Assembly: GCA_030834415.1 (NCBI GenBank)
Contig: JAURFH010000015.1
Span: 1-36,541 of the forward strand
DNA from: Verrucomicrobiota bacterium
GTDB taxonomy: Bacteria; Verrucomicrobiota; Verrucomicrobiia; Limisphaerales; JAEYXS01
Reading direction: 5' to 3'
DNA: 36,541 nucleotides
This document shows, one piece after another, positions 6,597 through 14,601 of the stretch. A program made the position numbers and the translations under genes. Positions within the stretch are counted from its first letter, which is position 1. The number at the start of each line of letters is the position of its first letter. The notes beneath the pieces were generated by a model. It was given only the letters and a program-made list of their open reading frames with translations. It searched no databases and had not been told where the DNA came from.

Positions 6597-7405
6597 TGTT
6601 TGTCCTCCCGTTTGGTTGTTTGCAGGGGCAGCACCATCTGGGAGCCTTTGACATCCGGGTCCAGCACCCGGGGCGTGCGCCCTTTCCACTTGTCGACGAT
6701 CTGCAGTTCCAGAAACGACGGGTTCTTGGCGAGTGCTTCGCCTTGGATGCGGATGGCCTCGGCGTCACCACGGGCTTTGATGACCGCAGTCTCTGCTTCG
6801 ATCTCGGTCTTTTGCTGCGTGTACTTCGCTTTCGCGGCTTCCTGTTGCTGCACCATCTTCTGCTCGATGGCGGTTTCCAGTTCCTTGGTTAGCGAGATGT
6901 CTTCCACCACCAGATCGTTGATCTCGAGGATGGTGCCGACTTTGTTCCTGGTCAGCTCCAGTGCCTTGTTCTTGATCATCTCGCGGTTCTGCACGATCTG
7001 CTCGGCGCTCTGTTGTGCGGTGACTTCTTTCAAAGCTTCGTGCAAGCGCGGGGCGATCAGTGATTGGAAAGGGTCACCCCAGTAATCCTGGAAGATGCTC
7101 ACAGCGGAGGCCTCCGGGATGCGATAGAGCACCTTGAGTTGGGTCTTCACCTGTTGCAGATCGGAGGAGTAGCAATTCGCCATCAACTCGGATGTCTGCT
7201 GTCGCACGTTCACGTTGACGATGCGGGTGACGAAAGGGGCTTTTAAGCCGAAACCCTCTTTGAGGAATTGCGGATAAACTTCACCCAATGTCACGCGCAC
7301 GCCCCGAAAACCTGGCTTCACCACATAGGTGGCTTGCGAACCGGCCAGGATCAGGGCGAACACGATGATGGCGATTCCGGTCAGTCTAAGGGAGGTCGCA
7401 TTCAT
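6593..7405 (-). CDS. SPFH/prohibitin-family membrane protein (first paralogue)
   Basis: A 270-residue protein with one N-terminal membrane helix (about residues 7-25), an SPFH domain starting YVVKPGFRGVRVTLGEV and a coiled-coil region (EQKMVQQQEAAKAKYTQQK). It shares long blocks with the next gene (FLKEGFG, CYSSDLQQV, ETAIEQKMV). The pair resembles HflK-HflC or Phb1-Phb2 in being two related subunits made together, so a hetero-oligomeric ring is likely. No FtsH or NfeD gene is adjacent. It overlaps the following paralogue by 4 bases. Confidence 0.9.
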   Translation of the reverse strand: MNATSLRLTGIAIIVFALILAGSQATYVVKPGFRGVRVTLGEVYPQFLKEGFGLKAPFVTRIVNVNVRQQTSELMANCYSSDLQQVKTQLKVLYRIPEASAVSIFQDYWGDPFQSLIAPRLHEALKEVTAQQSAEQIVQNREMIKNKALELTRNKVGTILEINDLVVEDISLTKELETAIEQKMVQQQEAAKAKYTQQKTEIEAETAVIKARGDAEAIRIQGEALAKNPSFLELQIVDKWKGRTPRVLDPDVKGSQMVLPLQTTKREDKQ

Positions 7406-7487
7406 TTATTACCTTGGAAGCGAACATGCGCCCTCACACCCACAGATGCAAGGGGAACTGGATTCCAAACACGGAGAGCTTTTCTAA

Positions 7488-7784
7488 TCAGTCGCCAAAA
7501 AGCTTTTTCAGCTTGTCCCGCGCATCCTGTTCGCGCTTGTCGGCGGCACCGGCACCCCGCCATTTGCGGCGGGCGAATTCGAAGTATTCGCAGAAGTTGG
7601 CCATGTGCTTTTCCATTACCGGTTCGGCCCGGCGCTCACGGCATTGATAGGCCACTTTCGCATCATAGTGCACACAGTTCAGGCACACTTTCATGTCCAT
7701 GCCGCATTGATGGCAGGAGTCGTTGCGTCCCGGCTGGCCGGGGATTTTCCATTCCCACCCGCATTTGTGGCAGTGCAGTGTCAT
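7488..7784 (-). CDS. Small cysteine-rich zinc-ribbon protein
   Basis: A 98-residue protein with paired cysteines CHKCG (Cys5, Cys8), CHQCG (24, 27) and CLNC (34, 37), plus single cysteines at 48 and 65 in YQCRERRAEP and NFCEYFEF. The N-terminal half should bind one or two zinc ions; the C-terminal third is charged and helical. I do not recognise a specific function. It lies 82 bases before the SPFH genes on the same strand and is divergent from the uracil-DNA glycosylase gene. Confidence 0.75.
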   Translation of the reverse strand: MTLHCHKCGWEWKIPGQPGRNDSCHQCGMDMKVCLNCVHYDAKVAYQCRERRAEPVMEKHMANFCEYFEFARRKWRGAGAADKREQDARDKLKKLFGD

Positions 7785-7863
7785 GGGCGGAGTCTAAAGG
7801 AAGTGCGGGCGAGGCTCAATTTTTTCGTGCTGTTGGCGGCTGGCCCCTTACTATGTCTCCACC

Positions 7864-8778
7864 ATGCCGGGTGAATACGACCAACTGCTCGAGGCAACCA
7901 TCGAGCACCTCCAGCAATTGAAGGCGCACGGGACGCGTTTTGTGACGGTGGATACTGCCGCGCTCAAAGCCCTTACTGCGCCGGTTGCTCCGGCCAAGGC
8001 ACCGGCTCCGCGTTCCCTTTCGGCACAGGCCCAAACAGTTGCCGCAGCTCCGGCACCCGTTACGCCTAACACGGCTGCTCCGGTAAAGGAACGCAGCGTC
8101 TTTGCGCCGGCGGCTGGCATCCCGCCGGAACCGGTCATCGAACCATTGGCTCCCGAAGCGAAGCCTGCGGCGATGGCTGAGTTGCGTGCCCGGGCATCCA
8201 TCTGTGTGAAGTGCCCGAGTCTGGTGGCCGCGCGGACGCAAGTGGTCTTTGGCGTGGGCGATGTGAATGCCGAGCTGATGTTCGTAGGGGAAGCTCCGGG
8301 AGCGGATGAAGATGCGCAGGGCGAGCCGTTTGTGGGTGCGGCGGGTCAATTACTCACCAAGATCATCCAGACGATGGGGCAGTCTCGCGAGACCGTTTAC
8401 ATCGGGAACATTTTGAAATGCCGTCCCGATATGCCGCCGGGCGCTTCAGGAAATCGCAAGCCGACGCCGGCGGAGATGCGGACATGCATCCCGTATCTGC
8501 ACGAGCAGATCAATATCATCCGGCCCAGGGTGATGGTGGCATTGGGTGCGACGGCGGTGGAGGGACTTTTCGGCAAGCCCATACCCATCACGAAACAGCG
8601 CGGCAACTGGATGACCTACCGCGACATTCCGGTGATGCCGACGTTTCATCCGGCTTACCTCCTGCGCAACCAGGCGATGTCTGAGAAACGCAAAGTGTGG
8701 GAAGACATGCTGGCGGTGATGGAGCGGCTGGGACTGGAAATCAGTGAGAAGCAGCGTGGGTATTTCTTGCGGGGATAG
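7864..8778 (+). CDS. Family 4 uracil-DNA glycosylase
   Basis: A 304-residue enzyme that removes uracil from DNA to start base excision repair. The catalytic domain (about residues 105-295) has the family 4 motif [17 protein letters not shown] (142-158), four iron-sulfur cysteines (Cys114, Cys117, Cys186 in LKCRP and Cys208 in RTCIPYL) and the late motif [11 protein letters not shown] (258-268). The first 105 residues form a helix followed by an Ala/Pro-rich linker, an extension common in family 4 proteins with an N-terminal tail. The start at 7864 is the first ATG. It is transcribed alone, divergent from the zinc-ribbon gene. Confidence 0.93.
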   Translation: MPGEYDQLLEATIEHLQQLKAHGTRFVTVDTAALKALTAPVAPAKAPAPRSLSAQAQTVAAAPAPVTPNTAAPVKERSVFAPAAGIPPEPVIEPLAPEAKPAAMAELRARASICVKCPSLVAARTQVVFGVGDVNAELMFVGEAPGADEDAQGEPFVGAAGQLLTKIIQTMGQSRETVYIGNILKCRPDMPPGASGNRKPTPAEMRTCIPYLHEQINIIRPRVMVALGATAVEGLFGKPIPITKQRGNWMTYRDIPVMPTFHPAYLLRNQAMSEKRKVWEDMLAVMERLGLEISEKQRGYFLRG

Positions 8779-8781
8779 AGT

Positions 8782-8842
8782 TTTTAACCGCAGCCCCGAC
8801 TAAAGCCGGGGTGAAATGGACGCAGATTAGCACAGATGGGGG
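8782..8842. repeat. Hairpin and CAGATT-type intergenic repeat fragment
   Basis: After the glycosylase gene lies a small GC hairpin (CCCCG at 8794-8798 with CGGGG at 8807-8811) followed by GGACGCAGATTAGCACAGAT. This resembles dispersed intergenic repeats I recall from verrucomicrobial and related genomes. Only one copy is in the window, so repetition cannot be shown here. Confidence 0.35.
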
Positions 8843-8896
8843 CAAGCTGTTTGCTGAGGGCAACAGCACGGTTGGCAGTCTCTGTGAAAAGCCTCC

Positions 8897-9286
8897 TTAT
8901 CCCCTAAGCACAGAGGTCAAGCCATAGCCAAAGAAAACGAGTGCGGCCAGCAGCACCAAGAAGATTGTTACCACCCAGATAGAGGCAGCAAGTTTGCCAA
9001 AGCGTTGACGCAAGCGGATGTAAATAAAGGCGTCCAGCCAGGGCAAAGTCAGAGTGACGGGCAGATACAAAAAGAGGAAGTTATTGCGGATGTGATTTGA
9101 GATCTGCAGTACTTGCCTGACACAGATCGGTAACGATTCTCCTTCCAAGATGTCACGGAAGAATATGGGCGCGGGCATCAGGTAAAGCGCCAGATTCGTC
9201 AGATGTAAAACCCCATGAATGACCAGCATGACGATGACGTCATGCTTGGTGTCGGCATCAGCAGTGTTCCAGAAGGTCATTTTCAT
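8897..9286 (-). CDS. Small membrane protein, tandem paralogue A (unknown family)
   Basis: A 129-residue protein with about three hydrophobic helices (roughly residues 17-38, 68-92 and 101-125). It begins MKMTFWNTADADTKHDVIVM and shares with its neighbour the motifs ADADTKHD, IS-x2-I-x2-NFL, WLDA and RLR-x-RxGKxA. The start at 9286 overlaps the stop of the upstream paralogue as ATGA, which overrides the longer open frame to 9454. I do not recognise the family. The pattern P-x-(L/V)-(T/R)R-x-(V)L-x-IS faintly recalls the membrane region of type II secretion F proteins. Confidence 0.72.
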   Translation of the reverse strand: MKMTFWNTADADTKHDVIVMLVIHGVLHLTNLALYLMPAPIFFRDILEGESLPICVRQVLQISNHIRNNFLFLYLPVTLTLPWLDAFIYIRLRQRFGKLAASIWVVTIFLVLLAALVFFGYGLTSVLRG

Positions 9287-9696
9287 CGTGGCGTGAAGTA
9301 AGTATCGGCAATGCTTCTTAGTTGCCACTTCATGCCCCAAACGCAGAAGCAGGCACACCAAATGAGCAGTATTACGACGAGAATGTTCCAGGCCGCCGAA
9401 GCAACTTTTCCAAGACGTAGGCGCAGTTGGACGAAAACCCAAGCGTCCAGCCACATGAACACCAACAAGCCCGGCAGTACAGGGAGGAGGAAATTGTCCC
9501 AGATGGTGCGCGAAATCCCCAAAACCAGTCTGGTAAGAGCCGGATGAGCCTCTCCATCCATCATTATCTTTACGTCATAAACACCGAACATATAGAGCAC
9601 CAGATTCATGCCCACGAGTAAGCTGTGGATTGCGAGCATGATAATTGTGTCATGCTTTGTGTCCGCATCGGCGTTGCGCCAGGGCAGCAGGTTCAT
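9283..9696 (-). CDS. Small membrane protein, tandem paralogue B (unknown family)
   Basis: A 137-residue protein with three hydrophobic helices, the segment NADADTKHDTIIMLAIH near the N-terminus, HPALTRLVLGIS in the middle and WLDAWVFVQLRLRLGK before the last helix. It is a duplicate of the following gene. The ATG at 9696 aligns with its paralogue's start, so the longer frame to 9765 is rejected. The two genes are probably co-translated as a pair that could form a heterodimer. The function is unknown, and the divergent neighbour is an exported amidase-like gene. Confidence 0.72.
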   Translation of the reverse strand: MNLLPWRNADADTKHDTIIMLAIHSLLVGMNLVLYMFGVYDVKIMMDGEAHPALTRLVLGISRTIWDNFLLPVLPGLLVFMWLDAWVFVQLRLRLGKVASAAWNILVVILLIWCACFCVWGMKWQLRSIADTYFTPR

Positions 9697-9788
9697 GGTT
9701 GCATGATTCCTTGGTTTTATTTGCAGCTTATTCCATACGATGCCATAACGTAGGCACTTAGCCAAACCGGAATGTTTTCAAGCAACCT

Positions 9789-11324
9789 ATGAACTCGGAC
9801 TCCGTTCCATCGTCCCGGCGAGATTTCTTGAAAGCGGCGGCAGTGACCGCAGCGGCCTTGAGCATGGCGGGGCAGGTGGGGGCGCAGGGCAGGCCGAAGC
9901 GGCAATCGGATTTGATCCGCAAGGAGAATGAAAAACCCGGGGCATTGGATTGGCAATTGACGCGGGTGCGATTGGATAAGACAGCGGGATTTCGTTCACC
10001 GGGCATCGAGGGGTATTGCTCGCACCAGAGCGTCAAGGCAGGGGATGAGTTGCGCATCATGGTGAGTACGCTTCCGGCGAGGCAGTTCACCATCGAGTTC
10101 TTTCGCATGGGGTATTATGGCGGCCGCGGTGCGCGGCTCATGCAGAAACTGGGGCCGATAAAAGGGCAGGTGCAGACGGTGCCAGATACGGGCGAGAACC
10201 GGCTCAAGGAATGTCGTTGGGAACCGAGTGCTACGCTCAAGATCCCTGAAGACTGGCCGAGCGGGGTGTATCTGGGGCGCTTGACCACGGTGCCTGAGTC
10301 GGCGGCAGAACCTTACTGGCAGAGCTACATCATCTTCATCGTGCGCGATGAGCGGCCAGCGGATTTCCTCTTTCAATGCAGCGACAACACGTGGCAGGCA
10401 TACAACAAGTGGCCAGATAATTATTCGCTCTACACCGATCCCCGCGGCGCGCATGCAGTGGGGGTGTCGGTGAGCTTTGACCGGCCGTATGGGAAGTATG
10501 CGCAGATTTTTGAGCACCCGCTATCCATCGGGTCTGGTGAGTTTCTGTTATGGGAGTTTCCGTTACTCTACTGGATGGAGCAGCACGGATATGATGTGAC
10601 GTATGCCTCGAACTCTGATTGTCTGCAGGTGGAGAATATCCTGCGGTGCAAGTCATTCATCAGTGTGGGGCATGATGAGTATTGGGATTTGCGGCAGTAT
10701 GATGCGGTGAAGGCCTCCATCGATGCCGGGGTGAATGCATTGTGGCTCTGCGGAAATTCTGTCTTCGGGGTGACACCCTTTACGCCATCTTCGAGTGGAC
10801 AAGCCAAGCGCATCCTGACGCGCAAAGGTATCTTCGGCGGATTGACTGATGAAGAAGTGGAGCAGGAGATCCGAGTGTTCACTAAGGAGTGGAAACGCGC
10901 GGGTCCAGATGAGAGCCTGATCATGGGCGCGCGGAGCATCGTGCCGTTCAATGGCGGTGGCGATTGGGTTTGCACCAAACCGGAGCATTGGGTCTTTGCG
11001 GGGACGGGGATGAAACGGGGTGAGGCGATACCGGGACTGGTCGGCTGGGAGCATCACGGGGCTCCGGCGAGGTTGCCGGGACTGGAAGTCGTCGCCGAGG
11101 GCACCGCCTGGCGGGGAGGGGTGACGCCGGCTCACTGGACCGCTACAGTCCATCCGGGACCGAAAGGAAATTTTGTGTTCAATGCGGCGACTATCTTTTG
11201 GACCCAGGGATTGTCCAGTCCTCCGGGACACATTCTGCCGTGGTCTCACTGGAGCCGTCCGCACGGGCTGGATGTGCGGGTGCAGAAGATAACGGAGAAT
11301 GTGTTGAAGAGAGCCTTGGGCTGA
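9789..11324 (+). CDS. Tat-exported N,N-dimethylformamidase large-subunit-like protein
   Basis: A 511-residue protein beginning with a twin-arginine signal (SRRDFLKAAAV, Arg10-Arg11, then a hydrophobic stretch ending near AQG at 34). The remainder matches the domain named after the N,N-dimethylformamidase beta (large) subunit. It includes YYGGRGARL, NTWQAYNKWP and the hallmark SVGHDEYWDL (His295-Asp-Glu). Characterised members hydrolyse dimethylformamide, but most homologues have no known substrate, so the activity is open. Export through Tat suggests a cofactor-bearing or prefolded periplasmic enzyme. No small-subunit gene is adjacent. Confidence 0.85.
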   Translation: MNSDSVPSSRRDFLKAAAVTAAALSMAGQVGAQGRPKRQSDLIRKENEKPGALDWQLTRVRLDKTAGFRSPGIEGYCSHQSVKAGDELRIMVSTLPARQFTIEFFRMGYYGGRGARLMQKLGPIKGQVQTVPDTGENRLKECRWEPSATLKIPEDWPSGVYLGRLTTVPESAAEPYWQSYIIFIVRDERPADFLFQCSDNTWQAYNKWPDNYSLYTDPRGAHAVGVSVSFDRPYGKYAQIFEHPLSIGSGEFLLWEFPLLYWMEQHGYDVTYASNSDCLQVENILRCKSFISVGHDEYWDLRQYDAVKASIDAGVNALWLCGNSVFGVTPFTPSSSGQAKRILTRKGIFGGLTDEEVEQEIRVFTKEWKRAGPDESLIMGARSIVPFNGGGDWVCTKPEHWVFAGTGMKRGEAIPGLVGWEHHGAPARLPGLEVVAEGTAWRGGVTPAHWTATVHPGPKGNFVFNAATIFWTQGLSSPPGHILPWSHWSRPHGLDVRVQKITENVLKRALG

Positions 11325-11339
11325 GCCTCGGCGGCAAAA

Positions 11340-11410
11340 TAGGCCTAGTGATTGTGACCGTTCCGATTTGACCTCAAGGCAGTATGAGGCCATGCTCAGG
11401 CTAGGCCTAG
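11340..11410. repeat. Two copies of TAGGCCTAG between the amidase and esterase genes
   Basis: TAGGCCTAG occurs at 11340-11348 and 11402-11410. The second is part of the perfect 10-bp palindrome CTAGGCCTAG (11401-11410), 33 bases before the esterase start. They could be paired regulator sites. Confidence 0.35.
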
Positions 11411-11442
11411 ATGCTTTATAAATCCTATTGCGCCAGCAAATT

Positions 11443-12996
11443 ATGATCGCAAGCAAGACATACTCAAAGGCGGGTTGGTTCCGGGCGGCATTACTCTCCG
11501 CCGCATTTCTGTTCGTCGCTCAAGTCAAAGCCGACGTCAAACTCCCCTCCATCTTCACCGACAACATGGTGCTCCAGCAGGGCATGAATGTGCCTATCTG
11601 GGGGTGGGCAGATGAAGGGGAAACGGTGACGGTTCAGTTCCGCGAGCAGAGGGTGGTGGCGAAAGCGATCAACGGCAAATGGAGCGTAAAACTCAAACCG
11701 CTAAAGGCGGGCGGGCCGGATGAATTTGTGGTCTATGGACGTAACCGCATCCAGTTGCGCAATGTGCTGGTGGGGGAAGTCTGGCTGTGCAGCGGTCAAT
11801 CAAACATGGAGTGGCCTTTGGTAAAGGCTTTTGATTCCCAAGCGGACATCAAGCAATCCGCGAACTCCAACATCCGTCTCTTCAAAGTCGAGAACGTGAA
11901 GTCGGATGAACCATTGGATGACCTGAAGCAGCCGTGGAATGTGGGCAAGTTCGCCTGGCAGGAAGCCAGCCCTCAGTCTACGCCCGATTTCTCCGCAGTG
12001 GCGTATTATTTCGGCCGAGCCTTGGAAAAAGCGCGCGGCGTGCCGATTGGTTTGATCCAGAGTGATTGGGGTGGGTCTCCAGCTGAAGTCTGGATGAGCC
12101 AGTCTGTGTTGGAGGGAGATGCGGATTACAAGGCCAACATCTTGGATAAGTATCCAGCTGCCCGGGCGGCCTACGAAGCGGCTGCGGCGAAGCACAAGGC
12201 GGAAAAGGCCAAAGGGCCAGCCCCGCGGGCACCTTGGAAGCCGACGGAGCTCTACAACAGTATGATTCATCCCATCTTGGGCTACGGCATCAAGGGCGCC
12301 ATCTGGTATCAGGGCGAATCGAATGCCGGCCGGGCTTGGCAATATCGCAGTCTGTTCCCGGACATGATCAAGAACTGGCGTAAGGATTGGGGGCAGGGCG
12401 ATTTCCCGTTCTTGTTCGTGCAATTGGCACCATGGGATCGCAATAAGAAGCGTTCGCTGGCGGAGATCACGAAGGCGCCGGTCGAAAGTGATTGGGCGGA
12501 ACTGCGTGAAGCGCAGACGTTGACCCTCAAGTTGACCAAGACCGGCATGGTGGTCATCACGGACGTGGGCGAGAAGGATGACATCCATCCGACCAAGAAG
12601 CTGCCGGTGGGTGAGCGGTTGGCATTGGCGGCCCGGGCACAGGTCTATAACGAGAAGGTCGTTTATTCCGGACCGATGTTTAAGAGCCTGAAAGTGAAGG
12701 GCAACACGGCCATAGTTTCATTTGATCACGTGGGTGGCGGTCTCGAAGCCAAGGGTGGCAAGCTGACCGGGTTCGCGATCTGTGGTGAAGACCAGAAGTG
12801 GGTATGGGCTGACGCAGAAACGGATGGCAAAGTGGTCACCGTGAGCAGCCCGGAAGTCGCCAAGCCGGTGGCGGTGCGCTATGGCTGGGCTGATTTCCCG
12901 GTGGTAAACTTGTTCAATGCGGAAGGCCTGCCTGCCTCGCCGTTCCGGACGGATGAATTCCCGGTGACGACCCAGCCGAAGGACGAGAAGAAGTAA
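11443..12996 (+). CDS. Secreted sialate O-acetylesterase-like SGNH hydrolase
   Basis: A 517-residue protein with a signal peptide (MIASKTYSKAGWFRAALLSA, cleaved near VKA-D at 30). A short beta domain (FTDNMVLQQGMNVPIWGWA) precedes the SGNH domain. The nucleophile is Ser120 in CSGQSNMEWP, IWYQGESN is the oxyanion block and DVGEKDDIHP gives Asp379 and His382. Family members remove acetyl groups from sialic acids or acetylated plant and algal polysaccharides outside the cytoplasm. I chose the ATG at 11443 over a TTG at 11428 because the signal peptide begins there. It is followed by a strong terminator. Confidence 0.9.
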   Translation: MIASKTYSKAGWFRAALLSAAFLFVAQVKADVKLPSIFTDNMVLQQGMNVPIWGWADEGETVTVQFREQRVVAKAINGKWSVKLKPLKAGGPDEFVVYGRNRIQLRNVLVGEVWLCSGQSNMEWPLVKAFDSQADIKQSANSNIRLFKVENVKSDEPLDDLKQPWNVGKFAWQEASPQSTPDFSAVAYYFGRALEKARGVPIGLIQSDWGGSPAEVWMSQSVLEGDADYKANILDKYPAARAAYEAAAAKHKAEKAKGPAPRAPWKPTELYNSMIHPILGYGIKGAIWYQGESNAGRAWQYRSLFPDMIKNWRKDWGQGDFPFLFVQLAPWDRNKKRSLAEITKAPVESDWAELREAQTLTLKLTKTGMVVITDVGEKDDIHPTKKLPVGERLALAARAQVYNEKVVYSGPMFKSLKVKGNTAIVSFDHVGGGLEAKGGKLTGFAICGEDQKWVWADAETDGKVVTVSSPEVAKPVAVRYGWADFPVVNLFNAEGLPASPFRTDEFPVTTQPKDEKK

Positions 12997-13015
12997 ACGA
13001 GTTTCCCAAAAACAC

Positions 13016-13045
13016 AAAAGCCCGGCCAGTTCGGCCGGGCTTTTT
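13016..13045. terminator. Bidirectional intrinsic terminator
   Basis: AAAA, a perfect 8-bp stem GCCCGGCC / GGCCGGGC (13020-13027 and 13033-13040) with a 5-base loop, then TTTTT. It sits between the convergent esterase and pilT genes and can serve both strands. Confidence 0.95.
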
Positions 13046-13062
13046 GTTTTCCAGAAAGGTGA

Positions 13063-14178
13063 TCAACCCATGATGCGGCTGCCGCTGGTGAGCTTGATTC
13101 CCTTGAGCTCCATCTCGAGCTGTTGCGGGTTGGAGGACTTGGCCAGTGCTTCGTCCTTGGTGATGATGCCGGCGTTGTAGAGGTCCAGCACGGATTTGTT
13201 GAAGTTCTTCATGCCATCCTCAGCGCCCGTCTCAATGGCGAGCGGAAGTTCTTTGAGACGGTTTTCTTCAATGAGCTTACGGACGATCGGAGAGTTCACC
13301 AAAATCTCCTGAGCCGGGACCATGCCGCCGCCGATCTTGGGCACCATACGTTGGGCTACGATGGCTTGCAGAGTGCTGGCCAACTGGCGGCGCACCTGCT
13401 CGCGCTCGTTCTCTTGGAAGAAGTCGAGAATACGAGTGACACCGAGGGCGGCATTCGTGGTGTGCAAGGTGGACATCACCAAGTGACCGGTATCGGCCGC
13501 GCCCATGGCGGTGCGGAAGCTGACGGCATCACGCATCTCACCGACCAGAATGATGTCCGGGTCCTGACGCAGGGCGTGTTTCATGCCTTTTTGGAAGGAC
13601 TCGCAATCCAGACCGATCTCGCGCTGCTCGATGACGCACTGGTTGTCCTCGTAGCTGTATTCGATCGGGTCTTCCAGGGTGACGATGTGCTTGCGGTAAT
13701 TATCGTTCAGGTAGCTGATCATCGCCGCCAGCGTGGTCGATTTACCGGAACCCGTGCCGCCGGCCATGAGGATGATGCCGCGGGGTGCCTCGGCGATCTT
13801 CAAGGTGATGGGGTCCAAGCCGAGACTCTCAAAGGAGGGCACTTCGCTCTTCACATGACGCATCACCAATGCGTAGGTGCCGCGCTGCATGAAGAAGTTG
13901 GTACGGAAACGGCCGGCCTCAGGCGTGTAGTAGGAAAAGTCAGCGCCTTTCTCCGTCTCAAACTGGTGCTTGGCGTGCTTCGGAATGATGTAGTCTTCGA
14001 GAAATTCGAAATATTCCTGGTCAGGGACGGGGGCTTCGATGGTGACCAGCTTGCGGTGGAGCCGGAAGACCACTGGGTGACCGGCCTTCATGTGAAGGTC
14101 AGAGGCTCCCGCGTCGACAGCAGCCTTCAGGATTTTGTGGAACAGGTCGATTCGTTCGTCGTGTACCTGGTGATGCAT
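13063..14178 (-). CDS. pilT: PilT-type twitching motility ATPase
   Basis: A 371-residue hexameric ATPase of the secretion superfamily that drives type IV pilus retraction. It has an N-terminal PAS-like region with SDLHMKAGHPVVFRL, Walker A GGTGSGKS (140-147), Asp box VTLEDPIEY, Walker B PDIILVGEMRD and His box GHLVMSTLHTTNA. The C-terminal part (IVRKLIEENRLKELPLAI) departs from the AIRNLIRE motif of canonical PilT, so it could be a PilU-like or divergent paralogue. The length is normal. A PilZ-like gene lies just upstream on the same strand, which fits type IV pilus control. Confidence 0.92.
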   Translation of the reverse strand: MHHQVHDERIDLFHKILKAAVDAGASDLHMKAGHPVVFRLHRKLVTIEAPVPDQEYFEFLEDYIIPKHAKHQFETEKGADFSYYTPEAGRFRTNFFMQRGTYALVMRHVKSEVPSFESLGLDPITLKIAEAPRGIILMAGGTGSGKSTTLAAMISYLNDNYRKHIVTLEDPIEYSYEDNQCVIEQREIGLDCESFQKGMKHALRQDPDIILVGEMRDAVSFRTAMGAADTGHLVMSTLHTTNAALGVTRILDFFQENEREQVRRQLASTLQAIVAQRMVPKIGGGMVPAQEILVNSPIVRKLIEENRLKELPLAIETGAEDGMKNFNKSVLDLYNAGIITKDEALAKSSNPQQLEMELKGIKLTSGSRIMG

Positions 14179-14244
14179 GACTCAACGAATACGCAGAAGA
14201 ACTGGGCCAGTCTAGCCCAGAGAGAGCTACGACCGTAGTTTTTT

Positions 14245-14553
14245 CTAGGCTTGGGCCAGCACGCCGAGTCGCTCTTGGGCCTGGCGGGAGAGATTCATGA
14301 AAACGAACGAGACGACATAGCCACTCTTGTGGCAGCCATCACAGGCGACCACGACTCCGGAGCCGCGCACTTTTTTGGCGTCAGGAGACTGGATGTCGAT
14401 GGTCATCTCGGACCAAACGGGAACAGCCTTGCTGCTGAGAAATTCAATGCCATTGCGACGGAACTTGATCGCATTGGATGAGAGGGTGAGGCGTACTTCG
14501 GATTGGGGCTGCTGGTCGAATACACCAGAGGTATCAAGTTTGCTCGTGCTCAT
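14245..14553 (-). CDS. PilZ-like domain protein
   Basis: A 102-residue protein with the beta-rich pattern of a PilZ domain: NGIEFLSSKAVPVWSEMTID, then GSGVVVACDGC and YVVSFVFMNLSRQAQERL. The arginine and DxSxxG motifs needed to bind c-di-GMP in classical PilZ proteins are not clear, so it may be a non-binding member acting as a pilus adaptor. It precedes pilT by 66 bases, which supports a link to type IV pili. Confidence 0.65.
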   Translation of the reverse strand: MSTSKLDTSGVFDQQPQSEVRLTLSSNAIKFRRNGIEFLSSKAVPVWSEMTIDIQSPDAKKVRGSGVVVACDGCHKSGYVVSFVFMNLSRQAQERLGVLAQA

Positions 14554-14601
14554 CGCTCTATAAATTTACCACATCTCCGTCGCGCGTCAATTTGCAGTTA
14601 A

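Noticed and set aside
7864-8181. Ala/Pro-rich N-terminus of the glycosylase as a frameshift or fusion
   Set aside because: The frame is continuous to the catalytic domain, and such linkers are common in family 4 enzymes.
13123-14238. 371-codon open frame on the plus strand
   Set aside because: Exact antisense of pilT, which has all its ATPase motifs; the plus-strand product is featureless.
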